Assembly (NCBI GenBank): GCA_005884605.1
Contig: VBBE01000015.1
Span: 1 to 5,372 of the forward strand
Length of the DNA: 5,372 bases
Direction: 5' to 3'
Source: Candidatus Bathyarchaeota archaeon
Lineage (GTDB): Archaea > Thermoproteota > Bathyarchaeia > 40CM-2-53-6
Shown in pieces: positions 1 through 4,584 of this stretch; the stretch's first letter is position 1, and every line of letters starts with the position of its first letter. A program made the position numbers and the translations under genes. The notes under the pieces are model-generated. The model searched no databases. It worked only from the letters and a program-made list of their open reading frames with translations, and was not told the DNA's origin.

Positions 1-65
1 CAGACAGGATCGTTGCACCCGGCTTTTGGCGGTTTGACGTCTAGTCCGATGTTGCGTACTACCAT
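1..65 (-). CDS. rps17: Small ribosomal subunit protein uS17, N-terminal fragment (cut by window edge)
   Basis: Reading leftward from the ATG at 65-63, the frame gives MVVRNIGLDVKPPKAGCNDP and then V before the window ends. This matches the archaeal S17 N-terminus (RNIGxDVKPP followed by CxDP, normally leading into CPFHG). S17 binds 16S rRNA in the body of the small subunit. Its ATG overlaps the end of rnp1 by 7 bases (TGGTAG read as ATG GTA G), so translation is probably coupled. An AAGGGG purine stretch lies about 8 bases upstream of the ATG, inside rnp1. Only 21 complete codons are visible, so the identification rests on that short match and on the conserved rnp1-rps17 gene order. Confidence 0.9.
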   Translation of the reverse strand, partial: MVVRNIGLDVKPPKAGCNDPV

Positions 66-340
66 TTTGCGAGCCCCTTCTTTACTCTGTCTTCAGGTCG
101 GTATTTGAGAGCCGGGCCCTGAACTGGAATTATTTCTCCAGTCGGGAGAGTCGCGACAAATAGAGCATTATCTTTTGGCACCCTCACTAGTCGGTTCCGG
201 GCCTCGATTAGTAGAGTGTTTCTTGTTTCGTCTCTCACTATTCCAAGGAGGCCTTTCAGTCGAGGGTCTGGACAAGCCTGTACTTTAACGTGGAGTCCTA
301 TCCATTCGTGCGCAAGGATGTTTTGTGGCGTTATCGGCAT
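59..340 (-). CDS. rnp1: Ribonuclease P protein component 1 (Rpp29/Pop4 family)
   Basis: This 93-residue protein is the archaeal homologue of Rpp29/Pop4. In the family it is an Sm-like beta-barrel subunit of RNase P that pairs with Rpp21 and supports 5' maturation of tRNA by the catalytic RNA. The diagnostic stretch is visible: an N-terminal HEWIGL segment (residues 11-16), the core GIVRDETRNTLLIE (about 33-46), a VPKDNALF strand (54-61) and the C-terminal RPEDRVKKG (81-89). The length is at the short end for archaeal members. The ATG at 340 directly follows the TAG of rpl29 with no spacer; a GGAGG at 356-352 lies 11 bases upstream. Its position between rpl29 and rps17 is a known archaeal arrangement. 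Confidence 0.96.
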   Translation of the reverse strand: MPITPQNILAHEWIGLHVKVQACPDPRLKGLLGIVRDETRNTLLIEARNRLVRVPKDNALFVATLPTGEIIPVQGPALKYRPEDRVKKGLAKW

Positions 341-556
341 CTATTCAGGTTCCTCCGTGATGACTGGACTGTTCTCTGCCGTAAGGAGTCTCGCTACTGT
401 TCGGCGAAGTTCTTTAACTCTTGAAGGATTCTCTACTGTTCCTCCTGACTTCACCGATGTTCGTATTGTGGTGAGTTCGGCTCTGAGTTCTGAGATCTTC
501 TTCTTCCGCTCTTCGGGGAGCATCTGTTTCATCTCACGCTTGCGCAGTATTGCCAA
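341..556 (-). CDS. rpl29: Large ribosomal subunit protein uL29
   Basis: This 71-residue protein has the two-helix hairpin of uL29. Helix one covers about residues 6-36 (REMKQM...ELRAELTTIR), followed by the archaeal GGTVENPSRVKELRRTVAR segment (about 38-56). uL29 sits near the polypeptide exit tunnel and contributes to the SRP docking area. The start is TTG at 556-554, encoding MAIL, which is the conserved family N-terminus. It is supported by a perfect GGAGG six bases upstream (567-563). The gene overlaps the 3' end of rps3 by 23 bases, and its stop codon abuts the ATG of rnp1. The C-terminal TAENSPVITEEPE is a short acidic tail. Confidence 0.97.
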   Translation of the reverse strand: MAILRKREMKQMLPEERKKKISELRAELTTIRTSVKSGGTVENPSRVKELRRTVARLLTAENSPVITEEPE

Positions 557-1232
557 TTGGCTCCTCCTTCTCCGTTTCTACCTCAACGGCTTCCGCAACG
601 GCCGCTTGAACCGTAGGTGTCGGCGCAACACTGGGCGGCGGAGTCTTCATCGTGGGCTTGTCTATGAAATCCACTGTGGGAGGCAGGATTCTGACTTTGA
701 TGCCGAACAGTCCCTGTTTCAATTGAACGTCCGCTACTGCGACTTTCACACTTTTCAAGACTGGATCTCCAACTCTCGGGAGATATCCAGCTCGGAACTT
801 TTCGAATCTTGACCTTTCGGTAGTGAGCTTTCCGCGGATTATGATCTCAACACCTAGAGCTTGGGATTCCATGACTCTCTGGATCGCCCAGTAGGCCGCT
901 CTTCGGAAATGCACTCCTCTCTGTAATGCCTGCGCGACTTGAGATGCGACGACTTTCGGGTCTTGTTCAGGTATTTCGATGGTTGCTACGGATAACTGAG
1001 GATTCTCGATGCCAAATTTCGTTTCGAGAAGTTTTGTCAGATCCTTGATGCTCTGGCCTCTTCGACCTATAACCATTCCGGGCTTCGCGGCGTAGATTAC
1101 GACTCTAGTTCCGACCGGGCTTTTTGTGAGTTCGACTCGGCTGTAACCCGCTCGTTTCAAATCTCTCTGGAGTAACTCGTCGATCTCGAGACGTCGAGAG
1201 ACATCCTTGATGAAATATTTGGTTACTGACAA
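534..1232 (-). CDS. rps3: Small ribosomal subunit protein uS3
   Basis: This 232-residue protein is archaeal uS3, which lines the mRNA entry tunnel of the small subunit. The N-terminal motif FIKDVSRRLEIDELL and the type-2 KH domain are clear, with the RNA-binding GxxG loop as GRRG at residues 56-59 (PGMVIGRRGQSI). The C-terminal S3 domain runs from about 90 to 185, including RGVHFRRAAYWAIQR, the RGKL element and LFGIKVRILPP. The last 47 residues (186-232) are a proline/alanine-rich and then glutamate-rich tail, probably disordered. The start is TTG at 1232-1230, right after the rpl22 stop (TGA TTG), with GAGG about 8 bases upstream. No in-frame ATG exists before the KH domain. An ATG overlapping that stop is in another frame and does not give S3. 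Confidence 0.98.
   Translation of the reverse strand: MSVTKYFIKDVSRRLEIDELLQRDLKRAGYSRVELTKSPVGTRVVIYAAKPGMVIGRRGQSIKDLTKLLETKFGIENPQLSVATIEIPEQDPKVVASQVAQALQRGVHFRRAAYWAIQRVMESQALGVEIIIRGKLTTERSRFEKFRAGYLPRVGDPVLKSVKVAVADVQLKQGLFGIKVRILPPTVDFIDKPTMKTPPPSVAPTPTVQAAVAEAVEVETEKEEPIGNTAQA
563..567 (-). promoter_or_regulatory. Shine-Dalgarno site for rpl29
   Basis: GGAGG on the minus strand, six bases before the TTG at 556. It lies inside rps3 and settles the choice of the non-ATG start of rpl29, since the frame has no ATG until residue 9. Confidence 0.8.
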
Positions 1233-1709
1233 TCATTCGGCCTCGAAGCCGACTAGTTCGATATGGGTGGTTGTCCCTTGGAGAAGGTCTGAGCGTCCGA
1301 ATGCTCGGGGATTTCGTTTCGGAATCTTGTTGGCTCTCTGGGCCGCCGCGTGTATTATCTTCAGCCTCTCCGTATCGAGGTTCCGGTATTCCGCGTTTGC
1401 CTCGAGCTCTTCTAAGAGCCGAAGGAGCCTCCCTGCTGCTTTTTGGGGATATCTTCCGGCGTAGAAGGGTTCGGTAAGATTTCGACGATGCGGAACCTCT
1501 TTGTGATAATGGCGATATGCGACCGCGACCTTTTTTTCGATTACTCGTTCTAGTAGCTTCTTCGCTTCCGGGAGTTTCATTCCCCGGATCGTGCGGCAAA
1601 GTTCGACCGAAGCCTTAGGGGATATTCGAAGTTCTCGGCCAGCACACCTCACAGTGCGATCTGGGTCCAGCCCAGTGACCGAGTATCCCCGTTCTGGCAT
1701 TTTGCTCAC
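1233..1709 (-). CDS. rpl22: Large ribosomal subunit protein uL22
   Basis: This 158-residue protein is the archaeal/eukaryotic long form of uL22, which lines the exit tunnel and contacts several 23S rRNA domains. Visible family features are GRELRISPKASVELCRTIRG (about 25-44), the AKKLLERVIEKKVAVAYRHY helix region, the H-K-VPHRR segment, the LLRLLEELEANAEYRNLD region and the C-terminal strand TTTHIELVGFE. The longest start is GTG at 1709. An ATG at 1700, three codons later, is a serious alternative because the GTGA at the putative GTG start is itself a good ribosome-binding sequence five bases before that ATG, while nothing similar precedes the GTG. It is the first gene of the minus-strand cluster; the usual preceding gene rps19 is absent. 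Confidence 0.97.
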   Translation of the reverse strand: MSKMPERGYSVTGLDPDRTVRCAGRELRISPKASVELCRTIRGMKLPEAKKLLERVIEKKVAVAYRHYHKEVPHRRNLTEPFYAGRYPQKAAGRLLRLLEELEANAEYRNLDTERLKIIHAAAQRANKIPKRNPRAFGRSDLLQGTTTHIELVGFEAE

Positions 1710-1738
1710 GGAAGGGACCGACTCCGGCGTATCTTGCC

Positions 1739-1747
1739 CTAAAAAGG
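1739..1747 (-). promoter_or_regulatory. Candidate TATA-like element of the rpl22 operon
   Basis: The minus strand reads CCTTTTTAG here. About 25 bases downstream would place transcription initiation near 1717, a few bases before the rpl22 start region. A second A/T-rich tract (AAATTTTTC, 1773-1765) lies further upstream. This is weak evidence based only on composition and spacing, but some promoter is expected because the next gene upstream diverges. Confidence 0.3.
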
Positions 1748-1878
1748 TTCCTTGGTCGGAAAAAGAAAAATTTGGGCCGCGTAAGGAAATCGTTAGCTAA
1801 GAATTTGTTGAGTAATCAGAGTCGTGAATAGTTCAGATCATTCGATGTTACTGTCGCATCCTTCCTCAGGTTACTCTA

Positions 1879-1890
1879 GGCTTATCGTGG
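1879..1890 (+). promoter_or_regulatory. Weak candidate promoter for the KaiC-like cluster
   Basis: The sequence around TAGGCTTATCGTGG contains a TTAT core whose centre lies about 35 bases before the ATG at 1919, which would give a short leader. The match to the archaeal TATA consensus is poor. The 209-bp divergent spacer (1710-1918) must nevertheless serve both directions. Confidence 0.2.
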
Positions 1891-1918
1891 ATTTTCCGAC
1901 CGATAGGAACGGGACATT

Positions 1919-2716
1919 ATGGAAGAGGCAATTGAAAGGGTCCACACTGGTATCCCCGGATTGGACCACGTGCTTGAAGGCGGATTTCCCAAAGGCGCAC
2001 GAGTTCTACTCGCTGGCGGCGCCGGATGCGGGAAGACCATCTGCTGCGGACAGTATCTGTACAAAGGCGCGACGCGATACAGTGAGCCCGGTGTCTACGT
2101 CTCGACGGAAGAGCCGCCGACGGAGTTCCGAGCAAACATGCTGCGCTTTGGCTGGGACTTCAAGAAGCTCGAAGCCGAGAAGAAGATCGGCATGGTTGAC
2201 GCAGTCTACCAGCGTGTCGAGTCGGAGATGGCTGAACAAGAGTCATTGCAATCGATACTGTACAACTTGAGATCCAAGCTCTCCGAGGTCAAGATACTCG
2301 TAGAACAGTTGGGAGCTACGAGGCTGGTTGTGGATTCACTCCCAGGCTTTGGATTCCGGGTCACTGACCTCAACACTCTTCGAGAAATATTCCTCGAAGT
2401 CGGGCTATTGCTCAAGGACGTGGGCTGCACTACTGTGATGACTACGGAGATCGTAGAGGGTTCGGGGCTCATCAGCCGCTATGGGATTGAAGAGTTTCTC
2501 GCCACTGGAGTCATGGTGCTCTCGCTCGTAAAGCAGAGCTCGCCACTTCGGAAGCTCTTCGTCCGGAAGATGCGTGGAACCAGCCACAGTCTTAACGACT
2601 TCGCCTTCACGATCGGAACCGAGGGTGTGAACATCAAGGGACCGATCGGTGTAAGAAGTGCTAGTCACGGTGGTAGGCGCCTCCATACTCAACGGAGAAA
2701 GCGCCGAAACCGCTGA
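1919..2716 (+). CDS. KaiC/RadA-type P-loop ATPase, catalytically intact
   Basis: This 265-residue protein is a single-domain, KaiC-like member of the RecA/RadA superfamily. The order of motifs is canonical: TGIPGLD at 10-16, Walker A GGAGCGKT at 33-40 with K39, the KaiC catalytic glutamate pair STEEPP (E64, E65), the following FRANMLRFGWDF, Walker B RLVVDS with D139, and the KMRGTSH motif at 217-223. ATP binding and hydrolysis, probably in a hexameric ring, follow from the family. The substrate or partner cannot be read from the sequence. Archaeal relatives often act in signal transduction (KaiC, ArlH and GvpD are related P-loop proteins). The conserved domain ends near residue 244; the last 21 residues are a very basic tail that overlaps a possible small gene. 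It is the first gene of the plus-strand cluster, with no strong ribosome-binding site. Confidence 0.95.
   Translation: MEEAIERVHTGIPGLDHVLEGGFPKGARVLLAGGAGCGKTICCGQYLYKGATRYSEPGVYVSTEEPPTEFRANMLRFGWDFKKLEAEKKIGMVDAVYQRVESEMAEQESLQSILYNLRSKLSEVKILVEQLGATRLVVDSLPGFGFRVTDLNTLREIFLEVGLLLKDVGCTTVMTTEIVEGSGLISRYGIEEFLATGVMVLSLVKQSSPLRKLFVRKMRGTSHSLNDFAFTIGTEGVNIKGPIGVRSASHGGRRLHTQRRKRRNR
2648..2651 (+). promoter_or_regulatory. Candidate ribosome-binding site for the small frame at 2658
   Basis: GGTG followed by six bases and GTG. The context GGTGTAAGAAGTG (2648-2660) matches the start context of the second KaiC-like gene, GGTGTAGGAATTG (2861-2873), at 11 of 13 positions. Confidence 0.35.
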
Positions 2717-2867
2717 CTCGGGCCTCGAAGAGATTGTTACGGGGACGGTTCCAGTATCCGACGGTTCCGGGGTAGTGGAACAAGGGGTTCAAGGGCAAGC
2801 CCACGCCATCGACCAGCAGGGTTTCGCAACGGAAGACCGGGGACATCAGAGACAAGGACAGGTGTAG
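2658..2867 (+). CDS. Possible small acidic protein between the two KaiC-like genes
   Basis: A 69-codon frame begins with GTG at 2658, inside the end of the first KaiC-like gene, and stops three bases before the start of the second. I do not recognise the product: it has a hydrophobic start (MLVTVVGASIL), is rich in V, G, A, E and Q, has about ten acidic residues against two arginines, and has no lysine. In favour: GGTG lies six bases before the GTG, more than half of its codons begin with G, as is typical of coding frames, and it fills a gap of 154 bases that is otherwise empty in a tight cluster. Against: absence of lysine and aromatic residues (one F) and no known homologue in my memory. 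It could also be chance. Confidence 0.35.
   Translation: MLVTVVGASILNGESAETADSGLEEIVTGTVPVSDGSGVVEQGVQGQAHAIDQQGFATEDRGHQRQGQV
2860..2864 (+). promoter_or_regulatory. Shine-Dalgarno site for the second KaiC-like gene
   Basis: AGGTG ends six bases before the TTG at 2871 and supports that non-ATG start. The family N-terminal motif (LSSGISAFD) begins at residue 4, so little or no sequence is missing. Confidence 0.6.
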
Positions 2868-2870
2868 GAA

Positions 2871-3581
2871 TTGCAGAATCTTTCGAGCGGAATATCGGCA
2901 TTCGACGAGTCCATGGGCGGACTTCCCTCGGGTAGCATCATCCTCTTCCTGGGCGAGGCAGATACGGGAATGACTACTTGCGTTCAGCAGATCATGTATC
3001 GAGGGTTGCTTGATGGTCGGCCTGCGGTCTATTTCACGACGGGCCGTTCCTGGGAGGATATTGTTGCAGAGATGAATCTGTATGGCTGGAGTCTTGAGAG
3101 ATTTTTCGATTCGCGGAAGATGTGGTTCATTGACAGTTTCGGGATGAAGAAGGAGAAAGCGTCGGGGATGGTTAACTGGGATATTGGTCCCGCGAATCTC
3201 TTGGCGAAGGAGTTTCCGCAGGTCGTTGCTCCACTAGGAGCTTGTACTCTTGTGGTTGATAGTTTGAGTGATGTTATTCGTTCTGCGCCGTTTCCGGCTG
3301 TTGAGCAGACGCTGAAAGCGCTGCAGACTCATGTACGTGAGACTTCGGGGTTGTATCTTCTCTTGGCGAATAAGGGAGTGCATAATGAGCATGTTGAGAA
3401 TACTGTGAAGCATCTCAGTGATGGAGTAGTTGACTTGTCGACTGAGCCTTTTGGAAGCGAGGATTATGCTCGTAAGATGCGTGTGTTGAAGATGCCTGGG
3501 GCATTCACGGACATGAAGGTCTACGCGTATCGTGTGGGTTCTGCAGGGATTGAGATGGCCGCGTTGCATCGGGTGAGGTAG
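2871..3581 (+). CDS. KaiC-like protein with degenerate ATPase site
   Basis: This 236-residue protein keeps the KaiC/ArlH-like fold signature but has lost key residues. SSGISAFDESMGGLPSGS (5-22) replaces the TGIPGLD region. The Walker A position reads GEADTGMTT (28-36), with methionine 34 where the essential lysine should be, one base change from AAG. The catalytic glutamate pair is replaced by G58-R59 (YFTTGRSWED). Walker B is kept (TLVVDS, D130), and the KMRG motif reads KMPG (207-210). Nucleotide binding may persist weakly, but hydrolysis is unlikely; this is inference. The start is TTG with a good ribosome-binding site. It ends one base before the next gene, so it is probably co-translated with the membrane winged-helix protein and may form a mixed ring with the upstream active paralogue. 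Lack of the catalytic glutamate recalls ArlH, but ArlH keeps the Walker A lysine and no archaellum genes are present. Confidence 0.93.
   Translation: MQNLSSGISAFDESMGGLPSGSIILFLGEADTGMTTCVQQIMYRGLLDGRPAVYFTTGRSWEDIVAEMNLYGWSLERFFDSRKMWFIDSFGMKKEKASGMVNWDIGPANLLAKEFPQVVAPLGACTLVVDSLSDVIRSAPFPAVEQTLKALQTHVRETSGLYLLLANKGVHNEHVENTVKHLSDGVVDLSTEPFGSEDYARKMRVLKMPGAFTDMKVYAYRVGSAGIEMAALHRVR
3572..3579 (+). promoter_or_regulatory. Shine-Dalgarno site for the membrane winged-helix gene
   Basis: GGTGAGGT contains GGTGA six bases before the ATG at 3583, and GAGGT six bases before the second ATG at 3586, so either start is well served. The site lies in the last codons of the preceding gene. Confidence 0.7.
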
Positions 3582-3582
3582 A

Positions 3583-4041
3583 ATGATGACAACTGTTGCT
3601 CTCCAGTTCGACGAGGTTATTGGATTGTTAGCGAATGCGGGGTTCGTCTGGACGCTACTGTTGGCTACTTGGGGGGCTGTGAGTTACTCGTTCATGCGGC
3701 ATCGGAGGCACGGGCCGAAGGTTGGTCCTTCGCAGACTGCTGGTGCTGTGAGTTTCAGCTTGACGAAGCCGCGGTTGTCGGAGGAGGAGATCTTCCGGAT
3801 ACTGACGACGACCGAGACTAATATTCAGATTGTGCGGATCTGTGAGACTCCGAGGACGGCTCGCGAGATCTCGAAAGGTCTAGGGGACATCTATCCTGGT
3901 CATAAGGAGAAAGGGTTCCCGGCTGAGAAGCTGGGGGAGCACTTGGCGAACCTTGAGCGGCTGGGAGCGGTCAAGTTCAACGGTGAGAAATGGGTGGCCA
4001 GCGATATCGGTATGAAGATGGTCCGGAAGTACTTCGGCTAA
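3583..4041 (+). CDS. Single-pass membrane protein with C-terminal winged-helix domain
   Basis: This 152-residue protein has one hydrophobic segment (about residues 12-37, with LLANAGFVWTLLLATWGAV) followed at once by a basic stretch, RHRRHGPK (39-46). By the positive-inside rule the C-terminal part is cytoplasmic. A linker (47-64) leads to an ArsR-like winged-helix domain (about 66-152): helix IQIVRICE (81-88), HTH first helix TAREISKGLG (92-101), recognition helix and following turn PAEKLGEHLANLERLGAV (113-130), a wing NGEKWVAS (133-140) and a final helix. It looks like a membrane-anchored DNA-binding regulator with almost no extracellular domain, or a winged helix used for protein contact. 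It starts one base after the degenerate KaiC-like gene, strongly suggesting joint function. I do not recognise a named family. Confidence 0.9.
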   Translation: MMTTVALQFDEVIGLLANAGFVWTLLLATWGAVSYSFMRHRRHGPKVGPSQTAGAVSFSLTKPRLSEEEIFRILTTTETNIQIVRICETPRTAREISKGLGDIYPGHKEKGFPAEKLGEHLANLERLGAVKFNGEKWVASDIGMKMVRKYFG

Positions 4042-4044
4042 GGC

Positions 4045-4053
4045 TTCTTTTTC
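4045..4053 (+). terminator. T-rich tract directly after the winged-helix gene
   Basis: TTCTTTTTC begins four bases after the stop codon. Archaeal RNA polymerase commonly ends transcription at such U-rich tracts without a hairpin, so this may be a first, perhaps leaky, termination point for the KaiC-like cluster. Confidence 0.35.
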
Positions 4054-4055
4054 GC

Positions 4056-4131
4056 AACCCGTTTGTTCCGTAAGGCGGAAACAAGCAGCGTGTTCCTCAG
4101 CGATGGTTGGGTCCTACGGGTTCGTTGCTGC
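4056..4131 (+). ncRNA. Possible folded RNA element, 3' untranslated region or small RNA
   Basis: TTCCG (4066-4070) pairs with CGGAA (4076-4080) around a TAAGG loop, and TTG (4063-4065) with CAA (4082-4084) past one bulged A. AACCCGT (4056-4062) is complementary to ACGGGTT (4116-4122). GCAGC (4085-4089) can pair with GCTGC (4127-4131), and CAGCGA (4098-4103) with TCGTTG (4122-4127, one wobble), as alternatives or a pseudoknot. A strong T tract follows at 4155. I do not recognise a known RNA family; it may simply be the 3' end of the cluster transcript. Confidence 0.2.
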
Positions 4132-4154
4132 AAGGGCCGTAAAGTGTGAAGAAC

Positions 4155-4166
4155 TTTTTTTGTTTT
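4155..4166 (+). terminator. Strong T tract, likely archaeal terminator
   Basis: TTTTTTTGTTTT lies about 115 bases after the last gene of the plus-strand cluster and follows the possible folded element. It is the best T-rich terminator candidate in the window for that cluster. Confidence 0.4.
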
Positions 4167-4171
4167 GACAT

Positions 4172-4186
4172 ACCCCCCGGGGGGGT
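4172..4186. repeat. C6G7 near-palindrome
   Basis: A run of six C followed by seven G, flanked by A and T, forms a nearly perfect palindrome, sitting between a T tract and an A-rich region. Function unknown; it could be a protein site, a cruciform or hairpin stem, or chance. The nearby TTTTT at 4191-4195 would also suit a terminator hairpin. Confidence 0.6.
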
Positions 4187-4195
4187 CGCATTTTT

Positions 4196-4240
4196 AGATA
4201 ACAGAAAAAAATAGTTAGCAGAAAAAAGAAAGATAACAAA
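4196..4240. repeat. A-rich imperfect direct repeats
   Basis: Three related units occur: AGATAACAGAAAAAA (4196-4210), TTAGCAGAAAAAAG (4214-4227) and AGATAACAAA (4231-4240). They share a (T)AACAGA-type core followed by A runs. Such phased A tracts can bend DNA; the number of units is too small for more. Confidence 0.4.
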
Positions 4241-4432
4241 TCGGCTCGTCTCCCACGGTGAGGAGTTCTCCAAAGAGCTGCTTTGTGTCGTAAGGATCAA
4301 CTGCTTTTGAGATTTTTCGGATAGGGGTCTCGCCAATCGAAACTGTTCCGGGCAAGTATCACGGTTCTGGGCGCGGAATAGAAGTGTCGACCGTTTTCCT
4401 AATCGCAGATTAAGCATAGAGATCAGCGTAAA

Positions 4433-4472
4433 GATCTCGCGATCTCGAAATCGCCTGCCGCGATTTGCGATC
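4433..4472. repeat. Hairpin within a GATC-rich segment
   Basis: AAATCGC (4448-4454) and GCGATTT (4460-4466) form a perfect 7-bp stem with a 5-base loop. Outside it, GATC (4441-4444) can pair with GATC (4469-4472) across a small internal loop. GATCTCG is directly repeated at 4433-4439 and 4441-4447. No function is evident. Confidence 0.5.
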
Positions 4473-4517
4473 GGGGCTTGTTCTGAACGATTTCTTGGTC
4501 GACTACGTTATCTTTTC

Positions 4518-4574
4518 TACTCGGAAAAGTAAGTTTTGCTCTTGCGCCCTACTATTCTTACTCTGAAAAGTATG
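4518..4574. repeat. Imperfect direct repeat upstream of the coiled-coil gene
   Basis: TACTCGGAAAAGTAAG (4518-4533) and TACTCTGAAAAGTATG (4559-4574) agree at 14 of 16 positions, 41 bases apart. The first copy also carries an inverted repeat, CTTTTC (4512-4517) and GAAAAG (4524-4529). The second copy ends 10 bases before the ATG at 4585. They could be regulator sites or repeated promoter elements. Confidence 0.55.
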
Positions 4575-4584
4575 CTATTAGCCT

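Larger units (their letters stand above)
4042..4584. other. 543-base gene-free stretch with several structured elements
   Basis: No convincing gene is present. In order the stretch contains a T-rich tract just after the winged-helix stop, a short bulged hairpin and longer-range complements (4056-4131), a strong T tract (4155-4166), a C6G7 near-palindrome (4172-4186), A-rich direct repeats (4196-4240), a 7-bp hairpin in a GATC-rich area (4433-4472) and a 16-bp imperfect direct repeat before the coiled-coil gene. I found no tRNA-like GGTTCGAATCC arm and no CRISPR pattern. A 106-codon minus-strand frame covering 4097-4417 is probably chance. Confidence 0.7.

Noticed and set aside
216..812. 198-codon plus-strand frame opposite rnp1, rpl29 and rps3
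   Set aside because: It lies wholly antisense to three certain ribosomal genes, and its product is serine- and arginine-rich without any family likeness.
1105..1599. 164-codon minus-strand frame across rps3 and rpl22
   Set aside because: Arginine- and serine-rich translation in a shifted register of two confident genes; its ATG near 1236 is not the S3 start.
1824..2270. 148-codon plus-strand frame starting in the divergent spacer
   Set aside because: It overlaps the KaiC-like ATPase in another register, and its product is arginine/serine-rich and unrecognisable.
2661..2855. 64-codon minus-strand frame in the gap between the KaiC-like genes
   Set aside because: The amino acid mix is plausible, but it needs a TTG start without a ribosome-binding site and points against the cluster; its codons are in register with the better-supported plus-strand frame.
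4066..4089. SRP RNA helix-8-like stretch (hairpin followed by AGCAGC)
   Set aside because: There is no GNAR/GGAA loop in the right place, no matching 5' half of the symmetric loop, and no roughly 300-nt SRP RNA architecture.
4097..4417. 106-codon minus-strand frame in the gene-free stretch
   Set aside because: It runs through homopolymer tracts, gives a low-order S/L/F-rich product, and has no ribosome-binding site.
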